DNA of 8,692 nucleotides, from the NCBI GenBank assembly GCA_030671985.1, contig DAOVHI010000057.1:1-8692 (forward strand). Reading direction: 5' to 3'. A model generated the notes under the pieces. It was given only the letters and a program-made list of their open reading frames with translations. It was not told the origin of the DNA and made no database searches. This stretch comes from a bacterium. Its GTDB lineage: Bacteria > JAHJDO01. This document shows positions 1 to 7,766 of the stretch, piece after piece (the first letter of the stretch is position 1; each line of letters starts with the position of its first letter). Both the position numbers and the translations under genes were made by a program.

Positions 1-80
1 AGGCAGCTGTAAATGGTATGGAATCAGTATTAAAAGATGAATTCTCGCTTAAATCAATACAGGAATATATAAGGGAGTAG
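1..80 (+). CDS. carB: 3' end of a second CarB-type gene (carbamoyl-phosphate synthase large subunit), partial
   Basis: Only the last 25 codons are present (first full codon at base 3, stop TAG at 78-80); the 5' part lies outside the window. The peptide reads AAVNGMESV followed by a segment ending KSIQEYIRE. It aligns without gaps to the C-terminal part of the complete CarB encoded at 4527-7745 (residues 1041-1065), with 14 of 25 residues identical and several conservative changes (D/E, L/I, K/R). In CarB this is the last helix of the MGS-like allosteric domain and the tail after it. The protein ends seven residues earlier than the downstream CarB. Codons differ widely between the two, so this is not a recent duplicate. 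The stop lies two bases before the purF start, so the genes are probably co-transcribed. The call rests on a short peptide; a separately encoded C-terminal half of a split CarB is also possible. Confidence 0.68.
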   Translation, partial: AAVNGMESVLKDEFSLKSIQEYIRE

Positions 81-82
81 AG

Positions 83-1459
83 ATGTGTGGAATATTTGGT
101 ATTTACGGACATAAAGACGCTGCGAGACTTACTTATCTGGGTCTTTATGCGCTTCAGCATCGCGGAGAAGAAAGCGCGGGGATTGTTGCGTATAACGGGA
201 AGAAAATTAGTAGTTATAAAGGCATGGGACTTGTAGGCGATGTATTTGAAGAAAGGAATATAAAGACATTAAAAGGACATTTAGCTATTGGACACAACCG
301 CTACTCAACAACAGGTTTAAGCGCCGCAAAAAACATCCAGCCTTTTTTAACCAGTTTTAAAAGAGCTCCTCTTGCTGTTGCTCATAATGGAAATTTTACC
401 AATACCGCTAAGCTGCACGAACAGCTTGAAAAAGATGGGTCCATATTTCAAACTACTATGGATTCTGAGATATTAGTACATCTTTTAGCAAAATCCAAAC
501 AAAGCGATTATAAAAAGGCGGTTGTGCAGACACTTAGTAAAATAAAGGGTTCTTATTCATTAATTTTGATGATGGGTGATGTTTTAATTGGCGCAAGAGA
601 CCCTTTTGGATTCAAACCGTTATGTTTGGGGAAACTTAATGGCGCTTATGTTTTAGCAAGCGAGACATGCGCTCTGGATTTAATTCAGGCAGAATATATT
701 AGAGACATTGAACCGGGAGAGATTGTATTTATTGACAAACATGGCCTAGAATCAATAAAACCATTTCCTGAGACTAAACGCTCTCTATGTATTTTTGAGT
801 ATATCTATTTTGCAAGACCGGATAGTAATATATTTACTAAAAATGTATATCTAACACGCAAACAACTGGGCAGACAACTTGCTCAGGAACATCCTGTAGA
901 GTGTGATTTGGTTATGCCTATTCCTGACTCAGGAAATTATGCTGCAGTGGGATTTGCGGAAGAATCCAAGATTCCTCATGAAATAGGTATGATAAGAAAT
1001 CATTATATTGGAAGAACCTTTATTCAGCCTTCACAGTTTATTAGAGATTTTAAAGTAAAAATAAAACTTAATCCTATAAGGGATGTTATTAATGGCAAGC
1101 GTATAGTTGTTATAGAGGATTCTATTGTCAGAGGCACGACCAGTAAAATCAGGGTAAAGACGTTGAGAGAAGCGGGAGCTAAAGAAGTTCATATGCGAGT
1201 CAGCTGTCCTCCGATAAGATTTCCCTGTTTTTATGGAATTGACTTTCCAACCAAAAGAGAATTGATTGCCTCAAGCCGCAGTGTTGAGCGGACAAGAGAT
1301 TTTCTTGGATTAGACAGTCTAAGATATTTAAGCCTTGAAGGAATGCTTAAGTCAATGTTATTACCTAAAGGAGAATTCTGCACAGCCTGTTTTAACGGAA
1401 CATACCCTATTAAACCTGCAAAAAAATTATCTAAAAGCATATTAGAGGAGAGAAGCTAG
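83..1459 (+). CDS. purF: Amidophosphoribosyltransferase (glutamine PRPP amidotransferase), PurF
   Basis: Catalyses the first step of purine synthesis: PRPP plus glutamine gives phosphoribosylamine, glutamate and pyrophosphate, in the cytoplasm. The 458 residues show an N-terminal class II glutamine amidotransferase domain (about 1-230) and a phosphoribosyltransferase domain (about 255-440). Cys2 follows the initiator Met and is the expected nucleophile. Other glutamine-site residues are Arg73 in HNRYSTTG, Asn102-Gly103 in AHNGNF and Asp127 in TTMDSE. The PRPP loop is VVIEDSIVRGTTS (342-354), and YIGRTFIQP lies at 308-316. Cys236, Cys382, Cys433 and Cys436 match the four ligands of the 4Fe-4S cluster of the Bacillus-type enzyme. 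No propeptide precedes the cysteine, so removal of Met alone should expose it. The start is supported by AGGGAG at 72-77, five bases upstream and inside the end of the preceding gene. The TAG stop directly abuts the pyrG ATG, indicating one operon and likely coupled translation. Confidence 0.97.
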   Translation: MCGIFGIYGHKDAARLTYLGLYALQHRGEESAGIVAYNGKKISSYKGMGLVGDVFEERNIKTLKGHLAIGHNRYSTTGLSAAKNIQPFLTSFKRAPLAVAHNGNFTNTAKLHEQLEKDGSIFQTTMDSEILVHLLAKSKQSDYKKAVVQTLSKIKGSYSLILMMGDVLIGARDPFGFKPLCLGKLNGAYVLASETCALDLIQAEYIRDIEPGEIVFIDKHGLESIKPFPETKRSLCIFEYIYFARPDSNIFTKNVYLTRKQLGRQLAQEHPVECDLVMPIPDSGNYAAVGFAEESKIPHEIGMIRNHYIGRTFIQPSQFIRDFKVKIKLNPIRDVINGKRIVVIEDSIVRGTTSKIRVKTLREAGAKEVHMRVSCPPIRFPCFYGIDFPTKRELIASSRSVERTRDFLGLDSLRYLSLEGMLKSMLLPKGEFCTACFNGTYPIKPAKKLSKSILEERS

Positions 1460-3085
1460 ATGACTAAATATATTTTCGTAACAGGCGGCGTCATATCAAG
1501 TCTTGGAAAAGGAATCGCAGCTGCCGCAATAGGGAAACTTCTTGAATCAAGAGGATTAACTATCTCCATGATAAAATGCGATCCATACATAAACGTAGAT
1601 CCAGGCACAATGAATCCATTTCAGCACGGCGAAGTCTATGTCACAGAAGACGGCGCGGAAACTGATCTGGACCTAGGGCACTATGAAAGATTTACCCATG
1701 CCGTAATGAGCGCAGAAAATAACATTACAACAGGGAAAATATACTACTCTGTTATTTCCAAGGAAAGAAAGGGCTCTTACCTTGGAAAAACCATTCAGGT
1801 TATCCCTCACATTACAGACGAGATAAAAAACTGTATTAAAAAAGCAGCTAAAGATAAAAAGCTTGACGTTGTGATAGTTGAAATAGGAGGAACTGTCGGT
1901 GATATTGAAAGCCTTCCTTTTCTTGAAGCAATAAGACAATTTATCTTTGAGAAAGGTCGTAACAACGCAATCAATATTCATGTAACATTAGTTCCGTATA
2001 TAAAAAGCGCCGATGAAATTAAAACAAAACCTACGCAACATAGTGTAGGAAAGCTGAGAGAAATTGGTATTATTCCTGACATTCTACTATGCAGGTCAGA
2101 GTTTCCTCTCTCAAGGGATATAAAGGCTAAGATTGCTCTTTTCTGCAATGTGGAAGAAAAGGCAGTTATTCAGGCATTAGATGTTCAAAGCATATACGAA
2201 GTTCCAATAGTTTTTAAACATGAGAATCTGGATAAGCTTATTATTGACAAACTTAAGTTAAAATGCGCTAAGGGAGACTTAAAGAATTGGAAAAAACAGG
2301 TCGTAGATAAGATAACAAACCCTAAAAGGACTGTTAAAATCGCTGTTGTGGGAAAATATATAGAACTGCAGGATGCCTATAAATCAATATACGAAGCATT
2401 GGCTCATGGAGGAATTGCTAATAATGTTCAACTGAATATAAAAAAAGTAGATTCAGAATGCATTTCTAAACACTGCGCAGAAAAATATTTAAAAGGAGTA
2501 TACGGAGTGCTTGTGCCTGGAGGATTCGGCAGCAGAGGGATTGAAGGTAAAATTCAGGCAGTTCAATATGCGAGAGAGAATAAAATCCCCTTCTTGGGCA
2601 TATGTCTTGGAATGCAGATAGCAGTAATTGAATTTGCCAGAAATGTTTGCGGCTTAAAAAGGGCAGATTCTACAGAATTCAATAAAAATACACCTCATCC
2701 TGTAATCTGCCTTTTAGATGAACAAAAGAAAATAAAGATTAAAGGCGGAACAATGCGTTTGGGCAAATATTTATGTAGGCTAAAAAAAGGAACAAAAAGT
2801 ATCAAAGCCTATAAAAAAGAAGAAATTTCTGAACGACACAGGCACAGATATGAATTTAACAATAAGTACATTGGAACGATGGAGAAAAATGGTCTTGTAA
2901 TTGCGGGAGTTCATCCGGAAGGCAATCTTGTAGAACTGGTTGAGATAACTGACCATCCATGGTTTGTAGGATGTCAATTTCATCCGGAATTTAAATCAAA
3001 ACCTGATAAAACTCATCCGCTTTTTAGAGAGTTTGTAAAATTATGCAGTCAAAATATTAACAAAAGCAAAAAACAAAAGGAGTAA
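1460..3085 (+). CDS. pyrG: CTP synthase (UTP-ammonia ligase, glutamine-hydrolysing), PyrG
   Basis: Converts UTP to CTP using ATP and glutamine, the last step of de novo pyrimidine nucleotide synthesis. At 541 residues it has the normal family length. The N-terminal synthetase domain (about 1-270) carries the P-loop-like SSLGKGI (13-19), [11 protein letters not shown] (41-51), [14 protein letters not shown] (65-78) and [11 protein letters not shown] (141-151), all near canonical. The C-terminal class I glutamine amidotransferase domain (about 292-530) has the nucleophile Cys382 in GICLGMQ, oxyanion region PGGFG (353-357), and the His508/Glu510 pair in [14 protein letters not shown] (432-439) and [10 protein letters not shown] (458-467) are the expected UTP/CTP-synthase signatures. 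The protein ends in a short lysine-rich tail. Start choice: ATG immediately follows the purF stop, with AGAGGAG at 1444-1450 nine bases upstream. It lies between purF and gdhA in the same operon. All residues needed for activity appear present. Confidence 0.98.
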   Translation: MTKYIFVTGGVISSLGKGIAAAAIGKLLESRGLTISMIKCDPYINVDPGTMNPFQHGEVYVTEDGAETDLDLGHYERFTHAVMSAENNITTGKIYYSVISKERKGSYLGKTIQVIPHITDEIKNCIKKAAKDKKLDVVIVEIGGTVGDIESLPFLEAIRQFIFEKGRNNAINIHVTLVPYIKSADEIKTKPTQHSVGKLREIGIIPDILLCRSEFPLSRDIKAKIALFCNVEEKAVIQALDVQSIYEVPIVFKHENLDKLIIDKLKLKCAKGDLKNWKKQVVDKITNPKRTVKIAVVGKYIELQDAYKSIYEALAHGGIANNVQLNIKKVDSECISKHCAEKYLKGVYGVLVPGGFGSRGIEGKIQAVQYARENKIPFLGICLGMQIAVIEFARNVCGLKRADSTEFNKNTPHPVICLLDEQKKIKIKGGTMRLGKYLCRLKKGTKSIKAYKKEEISERHRHRYEFNNKYIGTMEKNGLVIAGVHPEGNLVELVEITDHPWFVGCQFHPEFKSKPDKTHPLFREFVKLCSQNINKSKKQKE

Positions 3086-3089
3086 AGAA

Positions 3090-4340
3090 ATGAGTGAAAC
3101 AAATTTGTTTAAGATCACACAGAACCAATTAGATGAAGCTGTTGAGAAGTTAGGGCTCAATAAGGCTGCTCATGAACTTCTTCGGTGGCCTCAACGTGAA
3201 TTCACTTTCACTCTTCCGGTAAAGATGGATGATGGGACCACCAAGATTTTTCATGGATTCAGAATTCAATATAACTCGGCTCTTGGTCCGACAAAGGGAG
3301 GAGTGCGCTGGCATCCTGAAGAAACCATAGATACCGTACGCGCTCTGGCTGCGTGGATGACGTGGAAATGCGCTCTTGTAAACATCCCTCTCGGAGGTGG
3401 TAAAGGTGGCATAATTTGCAATCCTAAGACAATGTCTGAAAGGGAAAAGGAATACCTTGCGAGGGCTTATATCAGAGCTATTGCCTCTCATATTGGTGTT
3501 CACAAGGATGTACCTGCTCCTGATGTCTACACAACGCCGCAGATTATGGCATGGATGATGGATGAGTATGAGGCTATAGTGGGCGAATCTCATCCGGGAA
3601 TGATCACCGGTAAGCCTCTGTCGTTGGGAGGCAGTGAAGGACGTGGAGATGCAACAGCTCGCGGAGGAGTCTTTACCGTAAGAGAGGCGTGTAAAACTCT
3701 TGGTATTAGCTCTAAAGGTACCTTTGCAATTCAGGGCTTTGGAAACGCCGGACAATTCGCAGCGCTGCTGCATTCTGAAATATTAGAAGGGGGAAAACTT
3801 GTTGCAGTATCTGACTCAAAAGGGGGAGTGTATAATGAATCAGGTATTAATCCAGGAGATATGGTGGAGCATAAACTAAAAACAGGAAGTGTCGCCGGCT
3901 TTCCCGGAACAAGTCCCATCAGCAATAAGGAGATTATTGAGCTTGATGTAGATGTTTTCTATCCCTCTGCTCTGGAGAATGTCATTACTGAGAAAAACGC
4001 GCAGAATGTCAAAGCCAGAATAATCTGCGAGCTTGCAAACGGACCTACAACTCCTGAAGCAGACGCAATACTTTATGCAAAGGGCGTTCACATTATACCT
4101 GACTTTCTTGCCAATGCCGGAGGGGTAACTGTCAGCTATTTTGAACAGGTTCAGAATACATATAACTATTATTGGTCACTGGATGATGTGCATAGACAGT
4201 TGGACGCCAAAATGACCACTGCTTATAACTCGGTATATAGAATGCACAAGGAAAAGAATGTTCACATGCGTTTAGCTGCGTATATGATTGCAGTCTCCCG
4301 CGTTGCCGAAGCCGTAAAACTCAGAGGGTGGATATCATAA
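3090..4340 (+). CDS. gdhA: Glutamate dehydrogenase (hexameric, Glu/Leu/Phe/Val dehydrogenase family)
   Basis: Interconverts glutamate with 2-oxoglutarate and ammonia using NAD(P). The length (416 residues) matches the compact Thermotoga/archaeal type rather than the ~450-residue enteric type. The dimerisation and substrate domain (about 1-185) has Lys69 in GPTKGGVR, Lys93 in TWKCA, catalytic Lys105 in PLGGGKGG and Asp145 in PAPD. Their spacing (24, 12, 40) equals that of Lys89, Lys113, Lys125 and Asp165 in the clostridial enzyme. The Rossmann domain has the dinucleotide loop GFGNAG (216-221), and Ser349 in VSYFE fits the gamma-carboxylate serine. Lys69 plus Ser349 favour glutamate over leucine as substrate. 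I cannot decide NAD versus NADP preference. AAAAGGAG at 3075-3082 sits seven bases before the ATG and overlaps the end of pyrG. The gene is visibly richer in G+C than purF and pyrG (for example 34 of 60 bases at 3301-3360, against 19 of 60 at 541-600). It closes the first operon. Confidence 0.95.
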   Translation: MSETNLFKITQNQLDEAVEKLGLNKAAHELLRWPQREFTFTLPVKMDDGTTKIFHGFRIQYNSALGPTKGGVRWHPEETIDTVRALAAWMTWKCALVNIPLGGGKGGIICNPKTMSEREKEYLARAYIRAIASHIGVHKDVPAPDVYTTPQIMAWMMDEYEAIVGESHPGMITGKPLSLGGSEGRGDATARGGVFTVREACKTLGISSKGTFAIQGFGNAGQFAALLHSEILEGGKLVAVSDSKGGVYNESGINPGDMVEHKLKTGSVAGFPGTSPISNKEIIELDVDVFYPSALENVITEKNAQNVKARIICELANGPTTPEADAILYAKGVHIIPDFLANAGGVTVSYFEQVQNTYNYYWSLDDVHRQLDAKMTTAYNSVYRMHKEKNVHMRLAAYMIAVSRVAEAVKLRGWIS

Positions 4341-4368
4341 AAAACAAATTAATGATGCTTTTTAGCTA

Positions 4369-4398
4369 TTGTCAACTATATCTGCGTTGTGATATAAT
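4369..4398 (+). promoter_or_regulatory. Candidate sigma-70 promoter with extended -10 for carB
   Basis: A -35-like TTGTCA (4369-4374) is separated by 18 bases from a perfect TATAAT (4393-4398). A TG at 4390-4391 gives the extended -10 form TGATATAAT. Standard spacing places the start of transcription near 4405. It lies in the gap between gdhA and carB, pointing towards carB, so carB and the PurF-like gene probably have their own transcript. The downstream start region from 4398 to 4406 is all pyrimidine; the first purine is A4407. Confidence 0.6.
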
Positions 4399-4402
4399 TT
4401 CC

Positions 4403-4429
4403 TCCCATGAGGTTCTCAATGGGATTTTT
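4403..4429 (+). terminator. Candidate rho-independent terminator after gdhA
   Basis: TCCCAT (4403-4408) pairs with ATGGGA (4419-4424), and GAG (4409-4411) with CTC (4415-4417). This gives a nine-pair stem with loop GTT and one unpaired A at 4418. Five T residues follow (4425-4429). The position, about 60 bases after the gdhA stop, suits termination of the purF-pyrG-gdhA transcript. The T run is short and the stem is bulged, so strength is uncertain. The left arm overlaps the predicted transcription start of the carB promoter. Confidence 0.45.
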
Positions 4430-4526
4430 GATCGTCTTTTCAGTGAAGTCTGTCCAGAGGTGTCTATTTCCCAGTAGAACTGCGTTTATAACGCTCAATA
4501 TATACAAACAATAAGGAGGTCGTTTT
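4405..4526 (+). other. Predicted 5' leader of the carB transcript
   Basis: If transcription starts near 4405, carB has a leader of about 120 bases. Apart from the hairpin at its very start it contains a small perfect inverted repeat, GCGTT-TAT-AACGC (4482-4494), with no T run after it. I see no recognisable riboswitch and no second terminator. A stretch at 4452-4459 (GTCCAGAG) resembles half of the PyrR-binding consensus, but the rest is not matched. The leader ends in a strong ribosome binding site. Confidence 0.35.
4513..4520 (+). promoter_or_regulatory. Perfect Shine-Dalgarno site of carB
   Basis: AAGGAGGT is a full eight-base complement to the 16S rRNA tail and lies six bases before the ATG at 4527. 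It fixes the carB start and is the strongest site in the window. This suggests efficient translation initiation independent of the upstream genes. Confidence 0.88.
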
Positions 4527-7500
4527 ATGCCAAAAAGGACTGATATTCATAAGATTTTAATTATAGGTTCCGGTCCTATAATCATAGGGCAGGCATGTGA
4601 GTTTGATTATTCAGGCACTCAGGCATGTAGAGCGCTTAAAGAAGAAGGGTATGAAGTAGTGCTTGTGAACTCTAATCCTGCTACTATCATGACAGACCCT
4701 GACACAGCTGACAAAACATATATAGAGCCGCTCACCGTAGAAAGCATTGGGGAAATTATCAGGAAAGAAAAGCCTGATGCGCTTCTTCCTAATCTTGGAG
4801 GACAGACGGGACTTAATCTTGCATCAAGTCTTCACAGCTCAGGAGTATTAAAAAAATACGGAGTTGAGGTCATCGGCGTTAAAGCAGACGCTATCAAGCG
4901 CGGAGAAGACAGGATTGCATTTAAGGAAACAATGAATAAATTGGGTATATCTCTTCCTAAATCCGAACCATGTTATTCTGTGGAGGAAGCAGAGAAGATA
5001 GCGGAAAAACTTGGATATCCTGTTGTGTTGCGGCCTGCTTATACATTGGGCGGAACAGGAGGGGGAATTGCTTACAACGTAGAAGAGCTAAAAACTATTG
5101 TCGTCAGAGGTCTTGCAGCAAGTCTTGTACATCAGGTTCTGGTTGAAGAATCTGTTTTGGGATGGGAGGAATTAGAGCTTGAGGTAGTAAGAGATCAGAA
5201 AAACCAGAAGATCACAGTCTGTTTTATTGAAAATATTGATGCTATGGGCGTGCATACAGGAGACAGCTTCTGCTCTGCTCCTATGCTCACAGTTCCAAAA
5301 GCACTGCAGAAACGAATGCAGAATATTTCTTATAAAATTGTTGAGGCTATTGGTGTTATAGGCGGCACAAATGTTCAGCTTGCGCATAATCTTGAGGACG
5401 ATAGATTGGTAGTGATTGAGATCAATCCCAGAACATCGCGCTCATCAGCTCTTGCCTCCAAAGCGACCGGATTTCCAATAGCCCGTATCTCCACAAAGCT
5501 TGCCGTTGGCATTACACTGGATGAAATTCCGTACTGGAAGAAAGGAACTCTTGAGAAATATGAACCAAGCGGAGAGTATATAGTAATTAAATTCGCGCGT
5601 TGGGCTTTTGAAAAGTTTCCGGGAGCAAAGGATATACTTGGAACACAAATGAAGGCTGTAGGCGAAGTAATGAGCATAGGAAAAACATATAAGGAATCCT
5701 TTCAAAAAGCCATCCGTTCTCTTGAGATAAACAGATGCGGTCTTGGCGGAGCTAAGAACTTTAAAACGCTTTCCCTTGAAAGACTGAAAGAGAAATTAGC
5801 AAATCCTTCCAGTGAACGTATTTTTCTGATGTATGAAGCGCTGCGCAAGGGTATGAGCGTAGAAGAACTCTACAGGATGACATACATCGGACGCTGGTTT
5901 ATTAAAGAGATGAAGGAACTTGTAGAATTTGAGGAAGAATTAATTAAAAATAAATGGAAAACTCTTTCTGATGGGAAATTAGTTAAAGCAAAAGAGTGGG
6001 GTTTTTCAGATAAATATCTGGCAGGACTTTTTGAAGTAAAAGAAAAAGAGATCAGACAAAAGAGGATCGCTATAGGCAAAAGCGGATGTTTTGAGGCTGT
6101 GCCTGTGAGCGGAGTAAAGAATGCCGCTTATTACTATTCCACTTACAACGGGAAAGATTCGGTTCCTGTATCATCAAAGAAGAAGATAATGATATTAGGC
6201 GGCGGACCTAATAGAATCGGGCAGGGTATTGAATTTGATTATACGTGTGTACACGCAGCTTTTGCCTTGCGGGATGAAGGATATGAGTCAATTATGGTTA
6301 ACTGCAATCCTGAAACCGTATCCACTGATTATGACACTTCAAACAAGCTTTATTTTGAACCTTTAACAGTTGAAGATGTGCTCACAATTTACAAAAAAGA
6401 GAAACCCGAAGGTGTTATTGTTCAGTTTGGCGGACAAACCCCTCTGAATATTGCTCAGGAATTAAAGAATAATGGGGTGAAAATTCTTGGAACAACTCCC
6501 GAAAGCATACATCTTGCAGAAGATAGAGAGCGTTTCAGAGACAAAATGATCGCTCTTAATATTCCACAGCCGGAAAGCGGTATAGCGCGTTCATTAGACG
6601 AAGCTCTTATAACCGCCAAGAAGATAGGATATCCTCTCATGGTGCGCCCGTCTTATGTGCTGGGAGGACGCGGGATGCAAATTATTTACGATGAGGCTAT
6701 GCTGAGAGATTATGCTATTGAAGCTATTCAGGTCAGTCCTGAGCATCCAATGCTTATTGATAGATTTCTTGAGCAGGCTGTAGAGGCGGAAGTTGATGCT
6801 GTTTCCGATGGAGAAAATACGTTTGTAGCAGCCGTTATGGAACATACGGAATTAGCAGGTGTTCATTCAGGAGATTCTGCGTGCGCTATTCCGTCAAGAA
6901 CTATTAAAAAAGAACACTTAAATACTATAAGAAAATACACATCGGCAATTGCAAAGGAATTGAATGTAGTAGGTTTAATGAATATTCAATATGCAATATG
7001 CGATAATGAAGTTTATATAATCGAGGCTAACCCAAGAGCTTCACGTACGGTTCCAATAGTCTCTAAGGTAACGGGTGTTCCCATAGCCCATATAGCAACT
7101 CAAATAATGCTGGGTAAGAAGATCGGAGATTTTCCTGAACTAAAAACTCATAAGCTTCCTTATGTAGCCGTTAAAGAAGCGGTTTTTCCGTTTAACATGT
7201 TTCCGGAAGTAGATCCTTTACTTGGTCCGGAAATGAGAGCTACGGGAGAAGTTATGGGAATCGGCGATACATTCGGACTTGCTTTTTATAAGGCAGCGGA
7301 AGCAGCCGGTTCAAAGCTTCCTCTTAAGGGGAATGTGCTTTTGACGATAGCCGATAAAGACAAACCTTTTTTGATTCCCATTGCTCAGAGGATCAAGAAA
7401 CTTGGTTTCAGTATTTATGCTACAAAAGGCACGGCTGGATTTCTAAAAAAGAATGGCATAGAGAATACAGAAATAAAAAAATTACATGAAGGAAGACCAA

Positions 7501-7745
7501 ATATAACCGATGCAGTTAAAAACAAAGAGATTAATCTTATTATCAATACTCCGGTTGGACGCAGCGGGAAACATGATGACAGTTACATCCGTATAACCGC
7601 AATACAGCATAAGATTCCCTATATTACTTCTATAACAGCTGCGGAAGCCAGTGTCGAAGGGATTGAATCTGTATCCAAAACTAAAAGTTCACCAAAATCC
7701 ATTCAGGATTATCTCAAGGAACTTGTTAGGGTTGGGGAACAATAA
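4527..7745 (+). CDS. carB: Carbamoyl-phosphate synthase large subunit, CarB
   Basis: Makes carbamoyl phosphate from bicarbonate, ammonia and two ATP, for pyrimidine and arginine synthesis; the ammonia normally comes from the glutaminase subunit CarA, which is not in the window. The 1072 residues have the usual full architecture. The carboxyphosphate half (about 1-400) has Gln284, Glu298 and Asn300 as metal ligands. An oligomerisation region lies at about 400-550. The carbamoyl-phosphate half (about 552-930) has Gln821, Glu833 and Asn835. An MGS-like allosteric domain covers about 935-1065. Glu775, Asp783 and Glu884 match the ornithine-binding acids of the E. coli enzyme. In the UMP region Thr966, Thr969, Lys985 and Asn1007 are kept, while the position of E. 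coli Thr1017 is Pro1009. Both ATP-grasp halves look intact, so I expect an active enzyme. It has its own promoter and is followed after 21 bases by a PurF-like gene. Confidence 0.98.
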   Translation: MPKRTDIHKILIIGSGPIIIGQACEFDYSGTQACRALKEEGYEVVLVNSNPATIMTDPDTADKTYIEPLTVESIGEIIRKEKPDALLPNLGGQTGLNLASSLHSSGVLKKYGVEVIGVKADAIKRGEDRIAFKETMNKLGISLPKSEPCYSVEEAEKIAEKLGYPVVLRPAYTLGGTGGGIAYNVEELKTIVVRGLAASLVHQVLVEESVLGWEELELEVVRDQKNQKITVCFIENIDAMGVHTGDSFCSAPMLTVPKALQKRMQNISYKIVEAIGVIGGTNVQLAHNLEDDRLVVIEINPRTSRSSALASKATGFPIARISTKLAVGITLDEIPYWKKGTLEKYEPSGEYIVIKFARWAFEKFPGAKDILGTQMKAVGEVMSIGKTYKESFQKAIRSLEINRCGLGGAKNFKTLSLERLKEKLANPSSERIFLMYEALRKGMSVEELYRMTYIGRWFIKEMKELVEFEEELIKNKWKTLSDGKLVKAKEWGFSDKYLAGLFEVKEKEIRQKRIAIGKSGCFEAVPVSGVKNAAYYYSTYNGKDSVPVSSKKKIMILGGGPNRIGQGIEFDYTCVHAAFALRDEGYESIMVNCNPETVSTDYDTSNKLYFEPLTVEDVLTIYKKEKPEGVIVQFGGQTPLNIAQELKNNGVKILGTTPESIHLAEDRERFRDKMIALNIPQPESGIARSLDEALITAKKIGYPLMVRPSYVLGGRGMQIIYDEAMLRDYAIEAIQVSPEHPMLIDRFLEQAVEAEVDAVSDGENTFVAAVMEHTELAGVHSGDSACAIPSRTIKKEHLNTIRKYTSAIAKELNVVGLMNIQYAICDNEVYIIEANPRASRTVPIVSKVTGVPIAHIATQIMLGKKIGDFPELKTHKLPYVAVKEAVFPFNMFPEVDPLLGPEMRATGEVMGIGDTFGLAFYKAAEAAGSKLPLKGNVLLTIADKDKPFLIPIAQRIKKLGFSIYATKGTAGFLKKNGIENTEIKKLHEGRPNITDAVKNKEINLIINTPVGRSGKHDDSYIRITAIQHKIPYITSITAAEASVEGIESVSKTKSSPKSIQDYLKELVRVGEQ

Positions 7746-7750
7746 TAAAT

Positions 7751-7758
7751 AAAAGGAG
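7751..7758 (+). promoter_or_regulatory. Ribosome binding site fixing the start of the PurF-like gene
   Basis: AAAAGGAG lies eight bases before the ATG at 7767. An in-frame TAG at 7761-7763 just upstream rules out a longer protein. The N-terminus must therefore read Met-Asp-Gly-Ile-Phe-Gly, so the missing catalytic cysteine is not a start-site error. Confidence 0.85.
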
Positions 7759-7766
7759 CATAGAAA

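Noticed and set aside
3150-3773. 207-codon open frame on the minus strand inside gdhA
   Set aside because: It lies opposite a clear, conserved glutamate dehydrogenase, its product resembles nothing I know, and long antisense frames are common in codon-biased genes.
4448-4464. PyrR-binding-loop-like sequence in the carB leader
   Set aside because: TCCAGAG matches the first half of the consensus UCCNGNGAGGYU, but the GAGGYU half is absent, no supporting stem forms, and no antiterminator and terminator pair follows.
4482-4494. Inverted repeat GCGTT-TAT-AACGC before carB as a terminator or operator
   Set aside because: The stem is only five pairs with no T run after it; such a repeat is easily due to chance.
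4407-4514. Possible 35-codon leader peptide (starts MRFSMGFLIVF) ending on the carB ribosome binding site
   Set aside because: It has no ribosome binding site, its ATG falls almost on the predicted transcription start and inside the terminator stem, there is no run of regulatory codons, and an open frame this short is expected by chance.
4527-7745. Strong internal similarity between the two halves of carB
   Set aside because: This is the ancient internal duplication found in all full-length CarB proteins, for example GQACEFDYSG near 21 and GQGIEFDYTC near 565.
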